Shown piece by piece: positions 18,147 to 25,326 of a DNA stretch of 29,280 nt. Source of the DNA: DAOMOD01 sp964526035 (GTDB lineage: Bacteria > Pseudomonadota > Gammaproteobacteria > Xanthomonadales > BPKI01); the NCBI GenBank assembly GCA_964526035.1, contig CAZGKE010000028.1, positions 1 to 29,280 of the forward strand. Reading direction: 5' to 3'. The stretch's first letter is position 1; the number at the start of each line of letters is the position of its first letter. Under the pieces are notes generated by a model. It saw only the letters and a list, made by a program, of their open reading frames with translations, searched no databases and was not told the DNA's origin. Position numbers and translations under genes: made by a program.

Positions 18147-19457
18147 GTGACGCGATCTTCCGGCCCCTGGCTGTTCGTATACCTGGTTCTTGTTTTCGTG
18201 CCGCTTCTGGTGCTGCTCACCGGCACGCTGCCGCGGGGCGGCGGCTACTGGTGGGACTTCTCGATGATGCTGGGCTACGCCGGCCTGTCGATGATGGGCG
18301 TGCAGTTCGCCCTCACGGCGCGCTTCCGCCGCGCCACTGCGCCTTTCGGCATCGACCTGATCTACTACTTTCATCGCTATCTGGCGGTCATCGGGTTCCT
18401 CCTGATCCTTGCCCATGTGGCGATCGTGGTGCTGGCCTTTCCGCAGGCCGGTGGTGGTCTCGACCCGCGCACGGCGCCCTGGTTCATGACTGCGGGTCGC
18501 GTCGCCGTGGTCCTTTATGCGCTGGTCATCGTCACCTCGCTGTGGCGCAAGCCGCTGCGCATTGAATACGACGCCTGGCGCCTGTGGCACGGCCTGCTGT
18601 CGACCGTTGCCCTGCTTCTGTCGGTGGCGCACGTAGTGGGCTCCGCGCACTTTCTCAACGAGCCGCTGAAGCGGTGGGTGTGGATCGCCCTGGCGCTGTT
18701 CTGGATTCTTCTCATTCTGTACGTGCGACTGCTTCGTCCGTGGCTGTCGCTGCGCACGCCCTGGCGGGTCAGCGAAGTGCGCAAGGAGGCGGGTCGCACC
18801 TGGACCCTGGCAGTAGAGCCGGACGGTCATGACGGCATGGATTTCCACCCGGGCCAGTTTGCCTGGCTCAGTCTGGGTCGTTCGCCGTTTGCACTGAAGG
18901 AACATCCGTTCTCGATTGCCTCGGCGCCGGGCAGCAAGCGCCTGGAGTTCGCCATCAAGGAGCTCGGCGATTTCACCAGCACCATCGGGCAGACCCCGCT
19001 GGGGCAGGTGGCCTATGTCGATGGCCCCTATGGCAACTTCAGCATCGACCGTCATCCGTCTGCAGCGGGCTTCGTGTTCATTGCCGGCGGCGTCGGCGCG
19101 GCGCCGGTGATGAGCATGCTCCGCACCCTGGCTGCGCGCGGCGACACCCGCCGGAGCGTTTTCTTCTACGGCAACCGGGTGATGGAGATTGCAGCGTTTC
19201 ACGACGAGCTTGATGCCCTGGCCGAACGCATCGATCTCCAGGTGGTGCACGTCATCGGCGAACCGGATGCCCACTGGCAGGGCGAGCGCGGCTACGTCGA
19301 TCGGGCAGTGCTCGGGCGCCACCTGCCTGCCAATCGCGCCGAACTGGAGTATTTCGTGTGCGGTCCCACACCGATGATCCGCCTGGCCGAGCGTAGTCTG
19401 CACGCACTGGGGGTTCCGCTGGCCAAGGTACACTCGGAAATATTCGATCTGGCGTGA
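18147..19457 (+). CDS. Ferric-reductase-like inner-membrane flavocytochrome b (NAD(P)H oxidoreductase)
   Basis: This 436-residue protein joins a membrane haem-b domain to a ferredoxin-reductase-type flavin domain. Six or so helices span residues 8-200. Haem ligands are probably the pairs His76/His148 and His90/His162, each spaced 14 residues apart on its helix, so two b haems stacked across the membrane. The FAD motif is HPFS (253-256). The NAD(P) site has GGVGAAPVMSML (314-325) and CGPTPM (405-410), and FDLA ends the chain. This layout resembles yeast FRE, NADPH oxidase and bacterial ferric-reductase-like proteins. The flavin domain should face the cytoplasm and push electrons from NAD(P)H to the periplasm, here probably to the cytochromes encoded beside it. 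The start is a GTG 8 bases after the barrel gene. Confidence 0.9.
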   Translation: MTRSSGPWLFVYLVLVFVPLLVLLTGTLPRGGGYWWDFSMMLGYAGLSMMGVQFALTARFRRATAPFGIDLIYYFHRYLAVIGFLLILAHVAIVVLAFPQAGGGLDPRTAPWFMTAGRVAVVLYALVIVTSLWRKPLRIEYDAWRLWHGLLSTVALLLSVAHVVGSAHFLNEPLKRWVWIALALFWILLILYVRLLRPWLSLRTPWRVSEVRKEAGRTWTLAVEPDGHDGMDFHPGQFAWLSLGRSPFALKEHPFSIASAPGSKRLEFAIKELGDFTSTIGQTPLGQVAYVDGPYGNFSIDRHPSAAGFVFIAGGVGAAPVMSMLRTLAARGDTRRSVFFYGNRVMEIAAFHDELDALAERIDLQVVHVIGEPDAHWQGERGYVDRAVLGRHLPANRAELEYFVCGPTPMIRLAERSLHALGVPLAKVHSEIFDLA

Positions 19458-19544
19458 GGTCCGCCAGCGGTCCGTTTTCAACACGGCGCCGGCGCACGTC
19501 GATCGCGAATCAGTCGCACCCATTCGAGCGAAGGAGGATTCAGC

Positions 19545-19958
19545 ATGCGGGAACTTTGGGCAAGACGACTCGCCATCGTCACCGGAGTGGTGGTCGTGGC
19601 GCTGTCGGCATTGATGGCGACGCGCTTCGAAGCCGCTGCCGGGGAAGACGCATCGGCGGAGGCAGTCGCGGCGGTCGAGTCGGTTGATCCGGCTCTGGTG
19701 GCACGTGGCGCTGAAGTCTATGAAGCGGAAGGATGCTCCGGTTGCCACGCCATCGCAGGGGAGGGCAATCCACGCAATCCGCTGGATGGCGTCGGTGCAC
19801 GTCTTGGTCCGGAAGAGCTGCTGCACTGGACCACCGGCGCCCCTGAAGTGGCGGAGCACATGGCAGGACGAACGGCCATGATGAAGCAGGGCTATGCCGA
19901 ACTCGCTCCGGCCGATCTCCAGGCGTTGATCGCCTATCTGGGAACCCTGAGGCCCTGA
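19545..19958 (+). CDS. Monohaem cytochrome c, membrane-anchored or exported
   Basis: This 137-residue protein has an N-terminal hydrophobic segment (about 9-25), which may be an uncleaved anchor since no clear cleavage site follows. An Ala/Glu-rich linker comes next, then one class I cytochrome c domain. The haem site is CSGCH (64-68). Met112 or Met113 (RTAMMKQGY) is the probable sixth ligand. The C-terminal helix ADLQALIAYLGTL is typical. A strong AAGGAGG lies just before the ATG, much like that of the decahaem gene. The gene starts 87 bases after the flavocytochrome. A role as electron shuttle between the flavocytochrome and the decahaem protein fits, but it could also link to a terminal oxidase. 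Confidence 0.92.
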   Translation: MRELWARRLAIVTGVVVVALSALMATRFEAAAGEDASAEAVAAVESVDPALVARGAEVYEAEGCSGCHAIAGEGNPRNPLDGVGARLGPEELLHWTTGAPEVAEHMAGRTAMMKQGYAELAPADLQALIAYLGTLRP

Positions 19959-19991
19959 CCCGGCTTTGATCGATCAGGATCCACCGCCCCA

Positions 19992-21884
19992 ATGATTCTT
20001 GACCAGGGTCTGCTTTTCGCGATTCTTGCCGCGACGGTGGCCTTGTTCCTGTGGGGGCGTTGGCGCCACGACATGGTGGCGGCCGCGTCGCTGCTGGCCT
20101 GTGTGGCGGCAGGCCTGGTTCCGTTTGCCGACGCCTTCGCAGGCTTCGGTCATCCGGCAGTGATCACGGTGGCCTGCGTACTGGTGCTCAGCCAGGCCCT
20201 GCAGAACACCGGTGCCGTCGACGCGCTGGCGCGCCGTGTCATGCCGGCCAAGGCCGGACCGACCTTGAGCATCGCCGCAATCACTGGACTGGCGGCGGTG
20301 CTTTCGGCATTCATGAACAACGTCGGCGCGCTGGCGCTGCTGATGCCGGTGGCGATCCAGATGGCCAACCGCCTGGAGTTGCCGCCGGGCAGGGTGCTGA
20401 TGCCGCTGGCCTTCGGTTCCATTCTCGGCGGCATGACCACGCTGATCGGCACGCCGCCGAACCTGATTGTTTCTGGCTTCCGCGCCGAGACCGGCGCCGG
20501 CAGCTTTTCCATGTTCGACTACGCCCCGGTCGGGCTGGTCGTGGCTGGCGTCGGCGTGCTGTTTGTCGTCCTGGTTGGCTGGCACCTGGTGCCGGCCCGC
20601 AAGCGCGCCGGTGCCGATTCATTCGAGACCGGCGCCTATCTCACCGAAGTGCGGGTGCCAGACGGCAGCAAGTCGGTCGGCTTGCGTCTGCGAGAGGTCG
20701 AGGACGCCCTCGAGGAGTCCGGATCCCAGGTGGTGGCCCTGGTCCGCAATGAAATCAGATTCAACGCGCCGCACTCCAGCCGCAAGGTGCGCGTCGGCGA
20801 CGTGCTGGTCGTCGAAGCGGAGGCGGATGCCTTGGCCGACGTTCTGGATGCGCTGGGCGCCAAGCTTGAAGAGGATCGCCCGCAGGCCGCCAAGGAAGCG
20901 AAGGAAAATGGGGCCACGGAAGACAGCGGTGACTCGGAAGGCAGCGGAGACTCGGAGGAAAGCGAAGAGAATGCGGAGTCTGGCAAGTCCGAGAAGTCGG
21001 ACCGATCCGACAAGTCCGTCGACGAGATCGTCCTTGGCGAGATGGCGGTGCTTCCCGGCTCTGCCCTTGTGGGCCGCTCGGCTGCCGACATCCTGCTGCG
21101 TACCCGCTACGGCATCAACGTGCTGGCGGTGTCGCGCCAGGGCGAACGTTCCACGGCGCGCCTGCGCAGCATACTTTTCCGGGCCGGCGACGTACTGTTG
21201 ATGCAGGGTCCGCAGGAGTCACTTGCCGAATTCGCCAACAACTACGGATGCGTGCCGCTTGCGGAACGCGCCCTTCGCATTCCGGACAAGCGCAAGCTGT
21301 GGGCCTCGGTGGTGATCATGGCCCTGGCCATCGGAGGCGCGGCCCTGGGGCTGGTTCCCGCCGCGGTGTCCTTTGCCGCCGGTGTGCTGGCTTCCATGGC
21401 GGTGCAGACCGTCCCGCCGCGCACGGTGTATCAGGCCATCGACTGGCCGGTGGTGGTTCTGCTCGCGGCATTGATTCCGGTGGCCGGAGCCATGGAGACG
21501 ACCGGTGCGGCAGAGATGGTGGCGCGCTTCCTGATCGATTCCGTGGCTCAGGGCCATGCGGTACTCGGCCTTGCCCTGATCCTGGTGGTGACCATGACCC
21601 TGTCGGACCTGATGAACAACGCGGCCACGGCAGCGGTGATGTGTCCGATCGCCATCGGCATTGCCCTGCAGCTCGGAGTCAGTGCCGATCCGTTCCTGAT
21701 GGCGGTGGCGGTGGGTGCCTCGTGCGCGTTCCTGACGCCGATCGGGCACCAGAACAACACGCTGATCCTGGGTCCGGGTGGCTTTCATTTCGGCGACTAC
21801 TGGAAGCTCGGCTTGCCGCTGGAGATCCTGGTGGTCGCGGTCAGCGTTCCGGCGCTGCTCTGGATCTGGCCTCTTCAGCCTTAG
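19992..21884 (+). CDS. SLC13/DASS-family permease with TrkA-C domains and an acidic linker
   Basis: This 630-residue inner-membrane transporter has two halves of membrane helices (about 1-200 and 435-628). They carry the paired hairpin motifs FMNNVGALALLMP, IGTPPNLIVSG, LMNNAATAAVMCP and LTPIGHQNNTLIL, which bind anion and sodium in this family. Between the halves are two regulatory TrkA-C (RCK-C) domains (about 215-290 and 345-415). These are split by a low-complexity linker at 292-345 that is almost all Glu, Asp, Ser, Lys and Gly. Substrates in related proteins include sulfate, dicarboxylates and arsenite-like anions, so the cargo cannot be named. It starts 33 bases after the cytochrome c gene, with a weak AGGA before it, so membership in that operon is possible but unproven. 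Confidence 0.93.
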   Translation: MILDQGLLFAILAATVALFLWGRWRHDMVAAASLLACVAAGLVPFADAFAGFGHPAVITVACVLVLSQALQNTGAVDALARRVMPAKAGPTLSIAAITGLAAVLSAFMNNVGALALLMPVAIQMANRLELPPGRVLMPLAFGSILGGMTTLIGTPPNLIVSGFRAETGAGSFSMFDYAPVGLVVAGVGVLFVVLVGWHLVPARKRAGADSFETGAYLTEVRVPDGSKSVGLRLREVEDALEESGSQVVALVRNEIRFNAPHSSRKVRVGDVLVVEAEADALADVLDALGAKLEEDRPQAAKEAKENGATEDSGDSEGSGDSEESEENAESGKSEKSDRSDKSVDEIVLGEMAVLPGSALVGRSAADILLRTRYGINVLAVSRQGERSTARLRSILFRAGDVLLMQGPQESLAEFANNYGCVPLAERALRIPDKRKLWASVVIMALAIGGAALGLVPAAVSFAAGVLASMAVQTVPPRTVYQAIDWPVVVLLAALIPVAGAMETTGAAEMVARFLIDSVAQGHAVLGLALILVVTMTLSDLMNNAATAAVMCPIAIGIALQLGVSADPFLMAVAVGASCAFLTPIGHQNNTLILGPGGFHFGDYWKLGLPLEILVVAVSVPALLWIWPLQP

Positions 21885-21997
21885 GTTCCTTGGCTTCCTT
21901 GCTGATTCGCATACTTGGTAGGAGCGCGATGTTGGCTTGAACCCTTGGTCGCGGCCGCGCAAGATGGGTGCACGACGGAAAGCGGAGCCGCAGCGGT

Positions 21998-22621
21998 TTG
22001 CAGAAGATCAAGCTTTTCAGTTTCGTTCCGTTCGACCGCGGCTGCCGCGTGCGCTGGGTGGCGTATGAACTGGGCATCGAGGTCGAGGAGCACACTCTGG
22101 ACTACGCGGGAGGTGAACATCGCCTCTGGCTTCATCGCCAGCGCCATCCCTTCGGGCAGGCCCCCGCCATCGAGTGGGACGCTGAATCGATGTGGGAGTC
22201 GGTGGCGATCTGCCAGTACATGATCGAACAGCATGGCGCCAACGACCTGATCGAGCCGCCGGACTCGCCGCTGCGATCTCGCTATCTGTCGTGGCTCATG
22301 TTCGCTGCTGCAACCTTTGATGCCGTGGCGTTCGATGTCTTCCGGCACAGTTCGCTGAAGCCCAACCCGGAGCGCCGCCAAGAGGCCATCGAGTCGGCGC
22401 GACCGATGCTGGAGCTTCTGGAAAAACGTTTCGCCAGCAACGACTATCTGGTCGGAAAACGCTTCCTGTTGCCCGACATCGTCCTCGGACACGCCATACA
22501 GCTGCTTTACTTCGTCGGCGTTCTCAATGATTTCCCCAGCCTTCTGGCCTACCGCAAACGCCTCGCGGAACGCCCGGCGGCGCATGCTGCGAAGTTGTTC
22601 ACGAGAAGGCCGGCGGGGTAG
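21998..22621 (+). CDS. Glutathione S-transferase-like protein
   Basis: This protein of about 207 residues has a thioredoxin-like N-terminal half (KIKLFSFVPFDRGCRVRW, then FGQAPAIEWDAESMWESVAI with the Pro and Glu-Ser pair that hold glutathione). An all-helical C-terminal half follows (LEKRFASNDYLVGKRFLLPD and AYRKRLAERPA, both GST hallmarks). The active-site region has Ser10 and Cys16 as candidates. The substrate is unknown. I chose the TTG at 21998 because GST homology begins there and AGCGGAG lies 10 bases before it; a GTG at 21968 gives 10 more residues. The next gene starts 6 bases downstream. Confidence 0.88.
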   Translation: MQKIKLFSFVPFDRGCRVRWVAYELGIEVEEHTLDYAGGEHRLWLHRQRHPFGQAPAIEWDAESMWESVAICQYMIEQHGANDLIEPPDSPLRSRYLSWLMFAAATFDAVAFDVFRHSSLKPNPERRQEAIESARPMLELLEKRFASNDYLVGKRFLLPDIVLGHAIQLLYFVGVLNDFPSLLAYRKRLAERPAAHAAKLFTRRPAG

Positions 22622-22628
22622 GGCAGGG
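22616..22628 (+). promoter_or_regulatory. Two overlapping KOPS octamers (FtsK-orienting)
   Basis: GGGTAGGG (22616-22623) and GGGCAGGG (22621-22628) overlap, both matching GGGNAGGG, the sequence that loads and orients the DNA translocase FtsK. Both point rightwards, towards dif at 25593. Further plus-strand copies are at 6915, 14727, 19758, 20387, 22977 and 23539. Minus-strand copies lie only beyond dif (27544, 28107, 29050). The octamer pair also spans the GST stop and the next GTG start, so its sequence is partly fixed by coding needs. Confidence 0.6.
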
Positions 22629-22921
22629 TGACCAGGATCGTCATGGCTTCGGCGCTTGCTCGCTGGATGGATTGCGTTGAGCGCGGCGCCGATGGTGAGA
22701 CAGCATGCATGGTCGACGCCCCAAGTCTGGACCAGGCTCTCGAGCAGGTCTTCGTGCTGCACCCGCGCCTGCGTGGCTACCTGCTCGACGATGCGGGAAC
22801 GATTCGGCACCATGTGGCGGTCTTCATCGACGGCCGCGCCATCGTCGACAAGCGCAACCTCGCAGTGCCGCTCGCGCCCGGCACCGAGGTCTACCTGATG
22901 CAGGCGCTCTCGGGAGGCTGA
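22628..22921 (+). CDS. MoaD/ThiS-like ubiquitin-fold protein
   Basis: This 97-residue protein looks like a beta-grasp sulfur carrier. It begins TRIVMASALARWMDC, has a central helix (SLDQALEQVFVLHPRLRGYL) and a VAVFIDGRAIVDKRNL strand pair, and ends in SGG. The exposed C-terminal Gly-Gly is the site that MoaD and ThiS proteins use for adenylation and thiocarboxylate formation. No MoeB/ThiF-type activating enzyme or molybdopterin gene is in this window. The GTG start is 6 bases after the GST stop, and the next gene starts 1 base after its own stop, so this gene and the Asp-box gene are surely co-translated. A dedicated role with that partner is more likely than a general one in molybdenum cofactor synthesis. 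Confidence 0.85.
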   Translation: MTRIVMASALARWMDCVERGADGETACMVDAPSLDQALEQVFVLHPRLRGYLLDDAGTIRHHVAVFIDGRAIVDKRNLAVPLAPGTEVYLMQALSGG

Positions 22922-22922
22922 C

Positions 22923-24023
22923 ATGTCGGAACGGCTGCTGGTGTCGACCCGCAAGGGACTGTTCGTGCTGCATGCGGGGCAGGGCGCCTGCACCGTGGAC
23001 AGCGTGCATTTCCTTGGCGACAACGTCACCCTGGCACACGTCGATCAGCGCGACGGTTCATGGTATGCCGCGCTCGATCTCGGTCATTTCGGCGTCAAGC
23101 TGCAACGCTCTGAAGACGGCGGCGGCACCTGGCAGGAATGTACGGTCCCCAGTTACGGGCCCGACGACACCGTGGCCACCGGCGACGGCAAGCCACCGAC
23201 CCAGGCGACGCTCAAGCTGATCTGGTCGCTCGCCTGCGGCAGCGCCGACCAGCCTGGTCTGCTGTGGGCGGGGACCGCACCGGGAGGGCTGTTCCGTTCC
23301 ACCGATCGCGGGCAGAGCTGGACGCTGCTGCGCAGCCTGTGGGACCGGCCGGAACGCGCCGAGTGGTTCGGCGGCGGCTACGATTCACCCGGCATCCATT
23401 CCATTTGCGTGGACCCGCGCGATGCCGACACCCTGCGGCTCGCCATTTCCTGTGCGGGCGTGTGGCAAAGCAGTGATGGCGGTGATTCCTGGCGGCAAAC
23501 CGCAAACGGCATGCGCGCCGAATACATGCCGCCGGAGCGGGCAGGGGATCCGAACATCCAGGACCCGCATCGCATGGTGCAGTGCCCATCCGACCCGGAC
23601 CGCTTCTGGGTGCAGCACCACAACGGCGTCTTCATCAGCGACGACGGCGCGCAGAGCTGGCGAGAGATCCACGATGTGCCGCCGTCGGTATTCGGCTTTG
23701 CCGTAGCGGTGCACCCCGGCGATCCGCAGACGGCCTGGTTCGTTCCGGCGGTCAAGGATGAGCGCCGCGTCGCAGTTGACGGCAGGCTGGTGGTGACGCG
23801 TACCCGCGATGGCGGTGCAAGCTTCGAAGTGCTGCACCACGGCCTACCCCAGAAGCACGCCTACGACCTGGTGCTGCGCCATGCCCTGGCGATCGACGAC
23901 AGCGGCGAGCGTCTCGCCTTCGGCTCCACGACCGGCGGCCTGTGGAGCACGAATGATGGCGGCGATCGATGGCTGCTGGCCGACTGTCGCCTGCCACCGA
24001 TCCATGCTGTGACCTACGCCTGA
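22923..24023 (+). CDS. Asp-box (BNR/sialidase-like) beta-propeller protein
   Basis: This 366-residue protein has no signal peptide or membrane segment, so it is probably cytosolic. Six Asp-box motifs of the SxDGGxxW type lie at about 63-70, 126-133, 183-190, 239-246, 293-301 and 342-350, for example SSDGGDSW and STNDGGDRW. Such repeats stabilise propeller blades in sialidases, photosystem II assembly factor HCF136/Ycf48 and WD/VPS10-like proteins. The sialidase catalytic Arg triad is not obvious, so I would not call it an enzyme. It is tightly coupled to the MoaD-like gene, an association I recall from other bacterial genomes but cannot check here. Its stop lies 3 bases from that of the convergent small gene. 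Confidence 0.88.
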   Translation: MSERLLVSTRKGLFVLHAGQGACTVDSVHFLGDNVTLAHVDQRDGSWYAALDLGHFGVKLQRSEDGGGTWQECTVPSYGPDDTVATGDGKPPTQATLKLIWSLACGSADQPGLLWAGTAPGGLFRSTDRGQSWTLLRSLWDRPERAEWFGGGYDSPGIHSICVDPRDADTLRLAISCAGVWQSSDGGDSWRQTANGMRAEYMPPERAGDPNIQDPHRMVQCPSDPDRFWVQHHNGVFISDDGAQSWREIHDVPPSVFGFAVAVHPGDPQTAWFVPAVKDERRVAVDGRLVVTRTRDGGASFEVLHHGLPQKHAYDLVLRHALAIDDSGERLAFGSTTGGLWSTNDGGDRWLLADCRLPPIHAVTYA

Positions 24024-24026
24024 GGT

Positions 24027-24200
24027 TCAGCTGCTCCCGGAAGTGCCGCTCTCGGTTGTGGCGTCGCCTGGTGCGTCGCTTGCCGGCTGTCCGTCCCCGG
24101 AGTCGGCGGGGGGCGACTTGCGGTTGGACTTGGCCTCTTTCTTGCGCTTTTTCTGCAGCTCGCGCTGACGCTTCTCAAACTGGTAGTTCGGCTTGGCCAC
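24027..24200 (-). CDS. Small lysine/arginine-rich conserved protein
   Basis: This 57-residue protein starts at a GTG (24200) with AKPNYQFEKRQRELQKKRKK, a basic helical stretch. It resembles a family of short proteins that open MAKPNYxFxKRQRxLxKKxKK, found in many proteobacteria and of unknown function. The second half is disordered and rich in Ser, Gly, Asp, Thr and Pro. The N-terminus suggests nucleic-acid or ribosome contact, but nothing proves that. The gene converges on the Asp-box gene with only 3 bases between stops. A longer frame reaches 24320, but its extra residues show no family likeness. Confidence 0.7.
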   Translation of the reverse strand: MAKPNYQFEKRQRELQKKRKKEAKSNRKSPPADSGDGQPASDAPGDATTESGTSGSS

Positions 24201-24378
24201 GTGGCGGGTTCCGTATGGGGACAGCGGGACACAATACGCGGGTTGGCACGGTCGCGTCTCGCCGATTCGTGATTGGCGCAGGGGAATGGCCAGCATGAGC
24301 ATCGTGCTGGTGCTGAGCATTGACGATGATGACGTTGCAACTTGTTGAGTTCAAAAAACATGTTGCTCGGCACGCAGC

Positions 24379-25326
24379 TCAGGGCAGGCGGCGCAGCGCA
24401 GCGCGCAAGCCTGGAAGCAGCGCAGCCTGCACGTCGGCATTGCCGCTTTCCTGCACGAGCAGGTAGAGGTGGCTGAGAAAGTCGAGCGTGTTGTGGCGCT
24501 TTGCCAGACCGGCTTCGCTTTCGAAAGCCGCGCCCCAGTTGGGCAAGGGTGCAGGTGACGCGACTTCGTTGAGCAGTGCGGTCCAATGCTCGCTGGAACG
24601 CAGATTGCGCCTGGCGATGTGAAACAGCGCGCGGGCCAGCCGCATCGATTCCCCGTGTATGTAGGGGTGGCCTGAGGAGGGCGCGACCTGCGCCGTGATC
24701 GCCTGACTCAGTCGATCGAGCGCGCTTGCTTCGAGCTCTGGATTGAGCGCCAGCTGAAGAACCAGATCCGCCCCGTGTGCGACGCCGTGGCGCCAGCCGA
24801 CGCCGGTCTCGAAGCCGCGGTAGTCGTCGACGTTCTCCAGGTAATCCACCGCGGCGTCGACCAACGCACTGCGTTCTCCCGCTTCGAGCCACGGCGACAT
24901 GTGATCGCTGCGCGCCAGCTCGGCCAGCACCAATGCAGCGAAGGGGGCCGATACACCGACTTCATCGCTCTGACGCAGTTTGGGCAGCAGCGTTTGCACC
25001 ATGACACGGCGAGTGGGCGTGTCGATTTGATCGGCGCGCAGCCAGGTCGAGAACGCCTCAAAGGCGATGCCGTCTCGAAGTGCCGGATCGGGATGATCCA
25101 GGCAGGGCAGCAGGGCCAGGACAAGGCGCTCCCGATCAGCCGCGTTCTCAAGTGCAAAGTCTTGGGCTTTCAGTGCGTCCAGTCGTTGCCGTGGAAAATC
25201 TGCTGGCGGGCACGCTGGGTGCGTCTGCGGCAAACGCAGGTCCGGGAGCGCGGATATGTCCGCTGCACCCGCCAACATGCCGATACTGGCGAGGAGCATG
25301 GACCATTTGAAGAGTGCGCTTTGCAT
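24379..25326 (-). CDS. Exported DUF2785-like protein
   Basis: This protein of about 315 residues has a signal peptide (MQSALFKWSMLLASIGMLAGAA) and a helical mature part. The central segment, YRGFETGVGWRHGVAHGADL, with its paired histidines, is the recognisable mark of the DUF2785 family. A second conserved patch is SSGHPYIHGESMRLARAL. No enzyme activity is known to me for this family. Repeated helical pairs (ALVLAELARS, AVDYLENVDD) suggest an alpha-alpha scaffold. I chose the ATG at 25326 because the signal peptide begins there; the longer frame to 25578 is arginine-rich and unlikely. The gene stands alone, with the dif-containing spacer upstream of it. Confidence 0.85.
   Translation of the reverse strand: MQSALFKWSMLLASIGMLAGAADISALPDLRLPQTHPACPPADFPRQRLDALKAQDFALENAADRERLVLALLPCLDHPDPALRDGIAFEAFSTWLRADQIDTPTRRVMVQTLLPKLRQSDEVGVSAPFAALVLAELARSDHMSPWLEAGERSALVDAAVDYLENVDDYRGFETGVGWRHGVAHGADLVLQLALNPELEASALDRLSQAITAQVAPSSGHPYIHGESMRLARALFHIARRNLRSSEHWTALLNEVASPAPLPNWGAAFESEAGLAKRHNTLDFLSHLYLLVQESGNADVQAALLPGLRAALRRLP

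Noticed and set aside
18102..19859. 585-codon minus-strand open frame
   Set aside because: It is antisense to the flavocytochrome and cytochrome c genes, both of which have full catalytic motifs; its own sequence is His/Arg/Gln-rich with no domain.
19967..19976. TGATCGATCA palindrome before the SLC13 gene, considered as an FNR box
   Set aside because: The half-sites are separated by only two bases, not four, so it does not fit FNR; a 10-base palindrome can occur by chance.
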